Source of the DNA: Massariosphaeria phaeospora
Taxonomy: Eukaryota > Ascomycota > Dothideomycetes > Pleosporales
Length of the DNA stretch: 64,000 nt
Direction: 5' to 3'
Assembly: GCA_011032825.1 (NCBI GenBank)
Contig: JAADJZ010000002.1
Coordinates: forward strand, 806,001-870,000
The notes under the pieces are model-generated. The model saw nothing but the letters and a program-made list of their open reading frames with translations. It made no database searches and had not been told where the DNA came from. Position numbers and translations under genes: made by a program. Shown here one piece after another: positions 55,164 to 64,000 of this stretch. Position 1 is the stretch's first letter. Every line of letters starts with the position of its first letter.

Positions 55164-55640
55164 GTTGCGTTGTTGTGACTGTGCCTGTGCCGTGCTCTCA
55201 CCGTTTCTATAATCAGAGTTACTGGAGGCCAGAACAGATTATATACCAACGCAGAGCCCTACGTAGATACAAGAAGCCCAGCGCTCGTACGGGGTTGAAC
55301 TCCGATGACGACCCCGGGCCACCTCTTATACGGCGTTGAACACCGATCAGGAGAAATCGCTGACTCAGCTAAGAGTCGCAGGCACACAGTTATCCTCGCG
55401 CTGTTTCTCTTCTGATAGCTTGAAGTATTCGTATTCGAATAAGTCTTCGCATATTATTTATACGGCATGATTTGTTACTGCAATAAGAGCAGATATAGAT
55501 TATTCTTTGCACGTTTGATCAGTTCAGCGACGATCAATCCGTCAGCTTATCCAGAATGACGTCAATGGTGTTGGCCCTAACTGTAATGGATAGCGTAACC
55601 TAAAATCCGTACGCCGAGACGAAGAACAGCAAACGAACGC
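55164..55640. other. Intergenic, no gene seen
   Basis: 477 bp upstream of the acetyltransferase. A GGGTTGAACTCCGATGACGA-type stretch is loosely repeated (about 55293 and 55333); otherwise featureless. Confidence 0.5.
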
Positions 55641-56456
55641 TCATTTTGTGCTCGTCTCCGCTTTACCCTCTACGGGAACACCTGTAGACCCCACCACAAT
55701 TTCATACGCCGGCGGACTGTCAAGCACCACCGCATCATGCTGCCTATAATCCTGCGCAGTACCATAAGCCCCAACACCTCGTCCCTCTTCCGCCCTCAAC
55801 TCAATCCTTTGCGCAACCCCGCTCTTCCCCGAATTTCTCCGCGCACACCCACCCAGCCTCGCAACCGTCAAAACCGGCAACAAGACCGGCAACAGCGGCG
55901 GCCAAAAGAGCGTGTGTTCTTTATGCGATCTGGGCAGCGAGCGGTTGGACTGGGCTAGGATGATATCGACGAGCGCGCCTAGCCACGCCGTGGATGCGCA
56001 GGCAAAGGGAAGCACGCTGAAGATGGCGAAGAGCGGCCAGGAGGGGTAGATGTTGCTGCTGAGGTATTCGAGACACTCGGGGCGGACCTTTAGTTCGTAC
56101 ATGCCCATGACGCGGAAGGCGAAGGCGATGCACAGCGGAAGCATGAGCAGGGTTGTGTAGGTGAGGCGGATCTTGCGCGCGTGCGCTGACGGCACGTAAT
56201 CCCTACCGCCGTCTAGAATCCGGCGTCTGCCTCGTTGTTGTTGTTGAGCGGATGCGACAACCGTAGTCGTTGTCGCTGGAGCCTCTACATCCGCGGTCGC
56301 ATGGTGGTTATGATCTTCGCCTGAAAAGGGAAAAGAACGTGCTGTTACTTCGGTGATCACGGTCAGGATGACGATTAATATGCTGAGGCCGATGCTTTTC
56401 GGGTTGAACGGCGAGTCCTGGAAGTGGTATTCAAACTTGCAATCGAATTCGGCCAT
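55641..56456 (-). CDS. Four-transmembrane protein of unknown function
   Basis: Single exon, 271 residues from the ATG at 56456; the open frame extends upstream to 56675 but lacks features. Hydrophobic segments: IGLSILIVILTVITEVT, YTTLLMLPLCIAFAFRVMG, PLFAIFSVLPFACASTAWLG and LFWPPLLPVLLPVLTVARL. A loop after the first helix is rich in His, Thr and Gln (QQQQRGRRR). The C-terminal tail contains a PPAY motif (LDSPPAYEIVV), a possible docking site for WW-domain ubiquitin ligases of the Rsp5 type. No family recognised. Confidence 0.65.
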   Translation of the reverse strand: MAEFDCKFEYHFQDSPFNPKSIGLSILIVILTVITEVTARSFPFSGEDHNHHATADVEAPATTTTVVASAQQQQRGRRRILDGGRDYVPSAHARKIRLTYTTLLMLPLCIAFAFRVMGMYELKVRPECLEYLSSNIYPSWPLFAIFSVLPFACASTAWLGALVDIILAQSNRSLPRSHKEHTLFWPPLLPVLLPVLTVARLGGCARRNSGKSGVAQRIELRAEEGRGVGAYGTAQDYRQHDAVVLDSPPAYEIVVGSTGVPVEGKAETSTK

Positions 56457-57286
56457 GGTGCGAGCGTAAGTTAGGTTCTTGACAGCGGCGATATGGACGG
56501 CGGGTCGAGGAGGAGTGTTTGCCGTCGGAGTGCGAAGTCGCGGAGCTTTGTAGTGTTGAAACATGTGGCTATGCTTCACGGGTGAACATTCCTGGTACGC
56601 CCTGCAAAGTCCGAGTAGGCCTTCCAAGGCGGGCAACGAAATGCGCTGCGGCCAGCGGCGCAGACTATTGACCAATAAGGCTATTGTTCACCGAACGACT
56701 CAAAGAGGCAGCTGGTGAGTGCTCCTCAACACGTCACCTGTTGGTTTTCCACAAGCTACCAAACCCAACTGCTACCCTATTTATCGCTCAAAGGCTAGTA
56801 CCACCTCTTCCCGCGTGACACAAGCAACGCTGGATGGATGACGTCATGCGCTGTAAATCCAAACGGGTGCGAGCTCAAGCCTCGAAAGTTGCCCGGTGAT
56901 GGTTGAGGACGGAATGTGAGTGACAGCCGGCCCAAACCATCCCATCGTGATCGAAACCGCTAGTTAACCGACAGACTAACCGTTTTAGTATTAGCAGCCA
57001 GCTCCTTCCTCTGTCTACCACTCACGTAGTCTCCTTTAATCAGCACCAACAAGACCGACGACGCCACGACAACAACATCAAATTCAAAAAATAGCTGAAG
57101 CCAGTTCCCTACGGAGATAAAGCGGAGAAGATACAAATGAATAAATAGAGTTGCTCTAGGAGCGAAGAAGTGAAGACCAATCCTACTGATCCCCGAGCAT
57201 TATAGATCCCACCATGTCCCTCTCTTTAACATGTCCAAAAACTCAAAACATCTCTACAGCCCTCCTGCTTCCACATCCCGTCCATC
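56457..57286. other. Intergenic, no gene seen
   Basis: 830 bp between a divergent 5' end and the 3' end of the hydrolase gene. Contains TGACGTCA-like ATGACGTCAT at about 56840, a possible bZIP/CRE site. Confidence 0.5.
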
Positions 57287-58207
57287 TCAGCCCCTCCGCG
57301 CCAACACCCCCATCAACCTCGTCGCAAACCCCATCGGATTCACCGCATAATCGACATGCTCCCCGGGCACCATCTGCACCTCCACGCCCACGCGCTCCGA
57401 AATCACGCGGTTCGCCCTAACATACAGAGCCTCCGCCGGCGACCCTTCCCCAATAAGCAACACCAGCTTGGCCTTCTGCTTCGCGATGGCGTCGATATCC
57501 AGGTCGGCCAGCGGGTACGGCAGGAGCTCGCGCTCAAACCACAAGAGACTGTTGCCGGCGACGTCAGGCGCGATTTTCGCATCCATGCTGCTGATGAGGC
57601 CGGCGACCATGATGGGGTGCATGTTGTTGACGGCCGCGAATTGCAGCAGTGCAGGCGGGATGCCGCCGGCGCGGTAGGTGGTGTAGACGGCGCGTTGGGC
57701 GGCTTCGAGGGCTGCGCTGTCGGGGAGGACTTTGATGGCGGGGGGTTCGTGGGCGATGAGAGTGCGGAGGCAGTCCGGGTGGCGCTGGAGCAGTTGCAGT
57801 GCGACGATGGCGCCGGAGCTGGTGCCCATGACGGTGGCGGGGGTGCCGGGCGAGAGGTGTTCGACTAGGAGGGCGGCGTCGTCGGCGTCGGTGTCGAGTT
57901 TGTGGGCGTAGTCTTGCGGCTGGGTGCTCGACAGATGGCTACGCGAGTAGCCGCGGCGGTCGTACAGAGCGACGGTGTAGTTCTGGGCGAGAATGGCAGC
58001 CATCATGCGCCAGACATCGGCGTTACCGTTCGCTCCGGATATGAAAAGTACGAGGGGGCCGGAACCTTGGACCTCGTAGTAGAGATCCGCACCCGGGACA
58101 GGAAGATATCCGAGGCGAGCGGTAGGCATAGTAAAGTTCTGGGCCATGACTCCGGTGAGAAGTTGGGCGAAGAGCAAGGTAAAGGAGGAGAGGAGCATTT
58201 GAAACAC
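57287..58207 (-). CDS. Secreted alpha/beta hydrolase
   Basis: Single exon, 306 residues. Signal peptide MFQMLLSSFTLLFAQLLTGV followed by MAQ. The fold is clear: GSGPLVLFISGANGNADVW with the oxyanion segment, VALYDRRGYSRS, nucleophile elbow VMGTSSGAIVAL with the serine at about 131, AHEPPAI, LLIGEGSPAEA and GEHVDYA with the catalytic histidine. Likely an extracellular esterase, lipase or epoxide-hydrolase-like enzyme; substrate unknown. It is 9 kb from the PKS and secreted, so it is an unlikely PKS-releasing enzyme. Confidence 0.88.
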   Translation of the reverse strand: MFQMLLSSFTLLFAQLLTGVMAQNFTMPTARLGYLPVPGADLYYEVQGSGPLVLFISGANGNADVWRMMAAILAQNYTVALYDRRGYSRSHLSSTQPQDYAHKLDTDADDAALLVEHLSPGTPATVMGTSSGAIVALQLLQRHPDCLRTLIAHEPPAIKVLPDSAALEAAQRAVYTTYRAGGIPPALLQFAAVNNMHPIMVAGLISSMDAKIAPDVAGNSLLWFERELLPYPLADLDIDAIAKQKAKLVLLIGEGSPAEALYVRANRVISERVGVEVQMVPGEHVDYAVNPMGFATRLMGVLARRG

Positions 58208-59041
58208 TTGAAAGAGAGTAGGTGATTGAGGAAGTACTTATTAAATGAAAGACGAGTGTGAAGGTGAGGTGAGATAGTAGTCGAGCGAACCCATCCTTAT
58301 ATACGCCCACTCCCCATAGCATGATATTGCTAGGAAGCTCGAACTTTTCCCGCCAGTCAAATCATACGCGTCGCCAGTTCAGACACTTAGCTGCCTCGAG
58401 GCTCGCGTTGCTTCCGAAGGATTCCAAGCCGGGCTCTCGGTGTATCGACGTCGCTCAGCCATCGGTCTCTCGTCGAGTTGAAGTTGGGCAGCCACTAGTC
58501 TCAGCGCGGCTCTCTCGTGCATTCATGATTCAACCCCTCTGTCGATACAAATATTTTATATCTTGACTCTTTTGAGATGCTACCTCGCGTTTCGGGCCGA
58601 AAACGGTTTAGCGGGTACAAGCTCGGATCCTTAGACATCCTGTAGTCCCGGCCTCGTGGAGTCTGAAAGCAGCGGACCTGGGCAAGAATCCCTGCGGTCT
58701 GGTTTGAAGTTGAGCGGAAACATATCACATCCGGGTCCCTGGCTCGTTACTAATTTGATTGTGCGCCACGGTGAGGTCTTAGTCTCCGGATACGTGTTAT
58801 GCCGTTCCTGATGTCAACTAGGATTTTCGACGTGACTCTGTGTGTAGTGATCGAACGGAAGTCTGAGCTGTGCTCGTTCCCGACAATTCGTCCAGGATGT
58901 CATATCGCCTACATCGAAATTGACGTCAGAAACCCACTTTCGTACAACGTTACACGACGCCTTACCTAATGCCACAGAAACCTCATCCGACGTGTCAACA
59001 CAAACAAACCCAACATCCCTCAAGCCACCACCCCGCCGTCA
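58208..59041. other. Intergenic between divergent genes
   Basis: 834 bp with no gene seen; contains both promoters. A TATATACG element near 58297 fits the hydrolase (minus strand). Confidence 0.5.
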
Positions 59042-60447
59042 ATGCAGCTGCTCGACATCCCCCCAGAGCTGTTCGCCCGAACGATACACCTCCTGGTAGA
59101 CGAAGTCGGCATCCGCCAATCATGCAAATACCGACATGTATGCCGTAAGTAACGCGTAACAACCACTCCGACGCTCTGTGTTGATAGCAGTAGGACTGTT
59201 CGCATCGGAGATACTGAATAATATCATTGCCTGTCAGCCAGTCGAAGAATTATTGCGTAGCGATCGAACGGAAGCCCTGTTCCTTCGCCACGGCGGTGCG
59301 ATTCTACGATCCAGAGTCCTCCAGACACATCGGCACGCATCGAACATGGCTGTATTCACGAGGCGGCTTATCGATGCGATAGTATCTCTAGAGGGGTCAG
59401 GGTTGGCATCGCTGCGGCAGCAATACACGGCGGATATCTGCAACGCCCTGGCGTGTGTCCGCAACTACAGGCTCTATGCCCATGTCTGGCAGCCCGAAAT
59501 TCCTATGGAACAGGTTGCTCAGGATAGACTCATATCGGAAGGGTTGCCTGCAGCCGCTGCTGCTATCGGAAACATCGAGCTTTTCACAAAACTGCAGCCC
59601 GCGGGGGTAACATTGTCAATTCTTACATGGAACCATGTATTTTTGCCCAACGCACTGTTTGCCGCGGTTGGGTCAGGCAAGTCCAGCATGGTCCGATTTT
59701 TGTTGGACCACGTCTCTAGAATAATTCGGAAGGACTCCAAGACAGGCAAGTGGTTATCTCTAGACGAGCTTGCAGAGTGCCTGGAGAACGATATTTTGGT
59801 AGCAATCAGGAGCCATCACAATGACCTCGGAGTCATGATGTTCGATTTCCTATTGGAGCAGAAAAAAAAAGTTGACGCTCACATTGGGTCGCTGGTGGAT
59901 GGCGTTGTCAGAGAATGCATCCGTTTCGGCAATCCGGAGTTTTGCTGCACCGTGCTCAAGTACAGAGGGAGTAAAGTCTCCCGCAGCTCGCCCGTCATAA
60001 CTTCCAGCTCGTCCTCAGATTCCAAAGAGGCAGTCAAGGAGAGAAAGGAAGTGAAAACATGGCCAGGTGGCCAATATCTCTTCCGATATGGAGACGGAAG
60101 CGTCCTCCGAGCTCTAATTCAACAAGGCTTTATCGACCCCAACCACTCTCACGTTTCAACACCACTTGATCTGACGCTTTACTCCAGAAGATACAATCTT
60201 GCCCACATCTCTGCTCCAGAACGGCGCGGCAGTAGACGGCAGAGCTGGGGGGCTCTCTGCACTCTGGGGTGCTGTGAAAGACGAGCGTTTATCTGAAGTT
60301 ATGTTCCTTCTGGATCACGGTGCAGACCCCGACTTGCACGGAGACTGGAGATCACCGATTCAGGCGGCGAGAGCGGCTGGTCGAACAGACATCGTCAGTC
60401 TGCTTGAGGACGTCAAACAGCATGGGAGGGCGGCGTTGCTTGGCTAG
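59042..60447 (+). pseudogene. Ankyrin-repeat protein gene with a frameshift
   Basis: Exon 1 59042-59144 (F-box-like MQLLDIPPELFARTIHLL), intron of 43 or 46 bp (two possible acceptors, at 59187 and 59190), then a long exon. The frame stays open to a stop at 60296. Ankyrin homology, however, runs in the first frame to about 60205 (STPLDLTLYSRRYNLAH) and continues in the next frame (LLQNGAAVDG, then EVMFLLDHGADPDL) to 60447. One extra base near 60206 explains the break; no GT-AG intron fits. Earlier ankyrin-like segments include GNIELFTKLQPAGV and GKSSMVRFLLDHV. Either a recent mutation, leaving a truncated protein that still reaches residue 404 or so, or a sequencing error. Confidence 0.75.
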
Positions 60448-61005
60448 AATATTGTGACCAAAGTGCGAGATCCTCCGTCGGTTGCTCGGCTGGAATTTGC
60501 CGTTGTGGATGGAAGCGGAGAGGTGAAATCTTGAGAATGTGTGATTTAAAGATATGGTCGCCTCCAACGCGTACAACAATCATTCTGGGTCGAAGACCGG
60601 CCATTCAGAAGACCTCGCAGAGGTAGATATATACAGCGAAAGAGCGGGTCTGCGGTGCGCGTAAGGAGAAGATCGCCTCGGATGCCTTCCTGAACATACA
60701 AGTTATCGACCAGGAGAATAACAACGTAATTACAAATAGTACTGATGGCGAGTAATCAAGAGCCATCTTCAGACGCGGAAATGCTATGCGATGTGGTGAC
60801 GGACACAAATCCCCCATATAATGCAACCCAAAACGCCAGACAATGCTGCCAACGCCGAAAAATTATTACAGCATGCCACCGGGGTATAAAGCGCTGCGTG
60901 AACCATAGATGCCGTCGGGTATAGAACGCCGTCCGATGCCGTCAATCGTACAAATAGCCATCTTATCTCGTATCGTCATGTCGGTGCTTCAACGATCGCG
61001 ATCGC
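60448..61005. other. Intergenic between convergent genes
   Basis: 558 bp; small open frames only. Confidence 0.55.
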
Positions 61006-62340
61006 TTATGGATTTGGATGAACAAAATGTGCGCCCTGGCATGGCGAGTATCGTGCTTTGAAGGACTTGATGCGCTCCATCATCCACCCCGACGTCCACT
61101 TTCTGTCGCCGTCTGCAGGCTGCTGGTGACCGAGCCGGATGGTACGAGATAGCCTGCAGGTATCCCCGAAGTGCTCGTACTGAACGCACTTGGTGTCTTT
61201 GAGGCAGGCGTTGAAACAGGTGTCGAAGGATATGGCCGCGGGGTTTCCCTTGTTGTACGTGACGTCCTCGGACATGTTGGACCAGTCGTCGACCTGGTCT
61301 GCTATAATGGTTTCGATAAAGGAGAATAGCTCTTCGAATATCAGTGGCCGCGAGGGATGCTTGCGGGCCTGTTCCCAGCGCTGCAGGGCATTGAAATCAT
61401 CCTCGCCCAAATGGTGGAGCGTGAGTATAGCCTCGCACCACTGCTCCCAGCCAAAGTGTACGGTCGTGGGCCTTTCGCCATTGAACATGGGCCAGTAGCC
61501 CTTGATCGGGACTCCGCTCTCCTTCAAGACTTGAGCGAGGATCTCATCGCCGCAGCATTCCTTGGAGACGTCCTTTCCGAACAGATGCGTGCCCGGGAAC
61601 TTGTGGTTCTCGGCAAACATGCGGCCGCGCGCCAGCAGCTTGTTCAGGGCGCCGCGCGACAGGACGAAACCGCTGCCGCCGTGGGCAAAGACGGTGCGGC
61701 CGGTGGGCCACACGGGCGAGCCGAAGTAGTAGGGCGTCATCGGGTTGAAGTTCAGCAGGAAGCGGTACATGTTGTCCCAGTTGACATAGGTGTCCAGCTC
61801 GATGAAGACGAACCAGCGCGACTCGGGCCGCAGGTGCGCCGCGAGCTCCACCATGGGCAGGAACTTGTACCGGTCTAGGCGCCAGCCCTCGTTCGACTTC
61901 TCCTCGGTGGTGTTGGCCTGCTGGATGCGGTCGTAGATGTCGAAGTCGGGGTTGTTGTAGCGGTACTCGGGACGCAGGTTGGCGAGGGCGTCAACGATGT
62001 CGAAGCCGTTGAGCTCGGCCTCGCGGTCCGAGAATAGGAGCAGGTCCTGCTTGCAGCGGCCGAGGCGGTTGAGGTAGGCCGGCAGCTGCGCCGCCACCTC
62101 GCCGCTGCCCATCTTCAGCACGACCGTGGTGTCCTCCATGACACCGGCCTTGAAGGGCGAGCACTCTTCGCCGAAGGGCACGTCGGGCGACGACGGCCGG
62201 GAGCGAGCGGGCGAGGGGCGCTCGTGCAGCACGTCGTAGCCCCGCTCGCCGAACAGCGACGACGAGACGAAGGAGGTGACGGCAAAGAGGCAGAGGAAGA
62301 CGGCGGCGCACAGCAGGCGCGTGGGCGTCAATCGCACCAT
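61006..62340 (-). CDS. GT31-like glycosyltransferase, type II membrane protein
   Basis: Single exon, 444 residues from the ATG at 62340; the frame is open to 62514 but the extra part lacks features and would place the membrane anchor internally. A short cytoplasmic tail precedes a single membrane helix (LLCAAVFLCLFAVTSFVSS), as in Golgi enzymes. The luminal domain has KFLPMVELAAHLRPESRWFV, the DxD-type metal site FIELDTYVNW, FAHGGSGFVLSRGAL and CCGDEILAQVL, which mark Fringe/C1GalT-like family 31 enzymes of fungi. A C-terminal cysteine-containing module (FDTCFNACLKDTKC, GDTCRLS) resembles a PAN/Apple domain. Probable role: adding a sugar to glycoproteins or glycolipids in the secretory pathway. 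Confidence 0.87.
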   Translation of the reverse strand: MVRLTPTRLLCAAVFLCLFAVTSFVSSSLFGERGYDVLHERPSPARSRPSSPDVPFGEECSPFKAGVMEDTTVVLKMGSGEVAAQLPAYLNRLGRCKQDLLLFSDREAELNGFDIVDALANLRPEYRYNNPDFDIYDRIQQANTTEEKSNEGWRLDRYKFLPMVELAAHLRPESRWFVFIELDTYVNWDNMYRFLLNFNPMTPYYFGSPVWPTGRTVFAHGGSGFVLSRGALNKLLARGRMFAENHKFPGTHLFGKDVSKECCGDEILAQVLKESGVPIKGYWPMFNGERPTTVHFGWEQWCEAILTLHHLGEDDFNALQRWEQARKHPSRPLIFEELFSFIETIIADQVDDWSNMSEDVTYNKGNPAAISFDTCFNACLKDTKCVQYEHFGDTCRLSRTIRLGHQQPADGDRKWTSGWMMERIKSFKARYSPCQGAHFVHPNP

Positions 62341-63116
62341 GATGGCTGGGTGTGCGAATGTCGGGACGCTGGTGTTGTGGAAAAAGCAGGCCCAGGGCCC
62401 TCGGGGGAGCGCGTAGATGGCTAGCCTGCATCGGGCTAGCCGGTCCTCGAGGGAAAGACGGGACGACCGCGCACACTTCGCCTTCGGTTTCGCCCGACCT
62501 CGCACGCCCACCAACGCCTACGAGCAAACAATATGCTGACACTGCTCTGTCGTGGCCGGCTTCGTCGCGGTTCAGCCCAGCACATTGCGATCCCGCTATT
62601 TCCTTCTCTCGGCCGCCGGCAGGTTCCGTCCACACTCCAGAGCAGACGTCATGATGGCATCAGCATTCTGATGGTCAGTTCACGATGAGACGAGCAAGTC
62701 GAATATGGTACCCGGGCTTGCAGCAGTCGACCACATTCACAACGATTTCTCAAGCAAAAGAGTCCACTGAAACGAGTCGGGGAAGCTGCATCGATACTTG
62801 ATGCGAATCACTGCTTGGCACTAGCCTCCTCACTCGAGGTTTGATATGGTGTCATTTGCAGTCTCTCGGGGATGCATGGGGATTACGCACTCCTTTTGCC
62901 TGCAATTTTACCAGCACATTGGTAACTATATTGATACCACGAACTTAAATGCTCTATGGACAGCTATCGAACAACCACTCTACTTTGGTTGATACAGGCG
63001 ACCCACGGGACCATGGATGATTCTCCTGTGGCGAGCCCCCACCGAGCTCAGATACTGTTTCTAAATCTTGTCATCTAGCAGTTTGTTTTGGAGAAAGAAA
63101 CCGCGGCAATCCCCTC
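62341..63116. other. Intergenic, no gene seen
   Basis: 776 bp; promoter side of the glycosyltransferase and 3' side of the degraded beta-lactamase-like gene. Confidence 0.55.
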
Positions 63117-64000
63117 CTATAATCTCCACAGCAATGACTCCACATTACCAGCCGCATCTCTCTGGAATCTCAGCACGAACTGCTCCCATTTACACCAGTC
63201 GATGTATTCGCGCAACTGCGCCTCTTCGCGAGTTGGGGGCAGGAATCCGAGCATATCAAAGTGGTAGTGGTGCAGACGGTGGTGTTGCTTTGGCCGATGG
63301 TTGATCAGCAGCTTGAGTGAAGATTCACTCAGCTCCTCAGTATCATGGGTGATATCAAGCGTCATCAACAGCCCGTCGTTCCTAAACACGCCGAGGAAGT
63401 CCTGGACAGGTGCCTGAGGGGTGTTTGGGGTGCGGTGCAAGTTGTACTGATGTGTAAGAGACGCGTGGAAATGGTATTGGAACTCCGCACGAGCACTGGC
63501 CAGGGACACATAGTCTCGCTTGGGTTGGAGATCGAACAGGGCTTCCGCAATGATGTGTGCTGTCCAGTCGGGTGCATCGCCGAGGCCGTATGAGTTCGCC
63601 ATCCCACGATAGCTGTTCTCGTCTCTGGGAAGAGGTAGAATGCCGACAAATACCCCGATTGGCCGCCATTGTGTTATAGCAGCTGGCGTGGTCGTGAGTC
63701 GGCCCCAAGGACATGGTCCCGCTGAAGTCCATTGTGAGAAATGAAGCCCAAGCCCTTCGACGGCAGGAGAGCCCGTATCCAGCCCATGGCATAGCTGTTC
63801 TCGTGCATAGACTGCTCGACCGCAATCTTCGGGGAGAATAGCGTCTCAACCTCTTTGAGAAGCGTTTGACGCTCGGTCCCGATCGCTTCAATGCCGTCTA
63901 GAAGCGCCTTCGCCCACTTGAGCATGTCGGGAACCGTTGACCAAACCGAACCGGCACCCCCTACTGCAGTTCGGTCTGACATGTCGGTCGGAGGTATCGT
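63117..64000 (-). pseudogene. Beta-lactamase-like serine hydrolase gene, broken, 5' end outside window
   Basis: Minus-strand sequence matching the C-terminal half of fungal class C beta-lactamase-like proteins. In order: GGAGSVWSTVPDMLKWAKAL, ENSYAMGWIRALLPS, then HNGGQSGYLSAFYLFPET, RTAIV, MANSYGLGDAPDWTAHIIAE and a C-terminal domain ending at 63117. Two lesions interrupt it: a TAA at 63676-63674 where relatives have tyrosine (LLYHxG), and a frame change near 63603-63606 between TAIV and MANSYG, consistent with loss of one base. No intron with GT...AG joins the pieces. Hence a decaying gene; the active-site SxxK would lie outside the window. Confidence 0.75.

Noticed and set aside
57287..58207. 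Alpha/beta hydrolase as the missing PKS thioesterase
   Set aside because: It has a secretion signal, is 9 kb away with unrelated genes between, and lacks features specific to PKS thioesterases.
61991..62635. 214-codon minus frame overlapping the glycosyltransferase
   Set aside because: Shadow frame; Ala/Arg-rich composition is typical of the alternate frame of a GC-rich gene.

Overview
The window is nuclear DNA of a filamentous ascomycete (Pezizomycotina, probably a Dothideomycete). The protein genes carry short 43-75 bp spliceosomal introns with fungal donor, branch and acceptor signals. The left end is a block of transposons saturated with stop codons and TpA-rich mutation, as repeat-induced point mutation (RIP) produces. 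Gene families typical of these fungi are present: a non-reducing polyketide synthase, a PTH11-like rhodopsin-domain protein, a CorA-like protein, a GT31-like glycosyltransferase and secreted cysteine-rich proteins.

Layout. Bases 1-14,784 are a nested mobile-element island. An outer Ty1/Copia element (minus strand, left end outside the window) is split by a second complete Copia element at 3,509-13,060, with two 164 bp LTRs and a 5 bp AGCAC target duplication. That element is itself interrupted by two 2,096 bp Fot1/Pogo-like DNA transposons with 50 bp terminal inverted repeats and TA duplications. Composition changes sharply at about 14.8 kb, and a gene-dense region follows. Housekeeping genes fill 15.4-31 kb: a small nuclear protein, a GPI-transamidase PIG-U subunit divergent from Pescadillo/Nop7, a secreted protein, a 7TM protein, folylpolyglutamate synthase and a CorA-like protein.

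From 31.6 to 37 kb there are two tandem paralogues encoding small CCCH zinc-finger proteins. Next to them is an unusual locus of about 1 kb (33.77-34.63 kb) made of at least 14 short hairpins whose stems covary while the loop stays constant. Two secreted proteins follow: a 10-cysteine peptide recovered only by joining three exons, and an NlpC/P60 peptidase.

The centre of interest at 38.7-48.3 kb is a polyketide gene group. A non-reducing PKS (SAT-KS-AT-PT-ACP, no C-terminal releasing domain) shares a 565 bp intergenic region with a divergent O-methyltransferase. Beyond that lies a separate gene encoding ACP-ACP-CMeT, the module that normally forms the C-terminal part of a methylating non-reducing PKS. 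The synthase therefore appears to be split into two polypeptides. The PT domain has lost both catalytic residues in my alignment, and the second ACP of the partner has proline in place of the phosphopantetheine serine.

The right part (49-64 kb) holds an Arg/Ser-rich disordered protein, an aldo/keto reductase, a GNAT acetyltransferase, a membrane protein, a secreted alpha/beta hydrolase, an ankyrin protein with a frameshift, a GT31-like glycosyltransferase and a decaying beta-lactamase-like gene running off the end. No tRNA, rRNA or CRISPR array was recognised. Exon structures were built by eye from splice signals, reading phase and family resemblance; transcript data would settle them.
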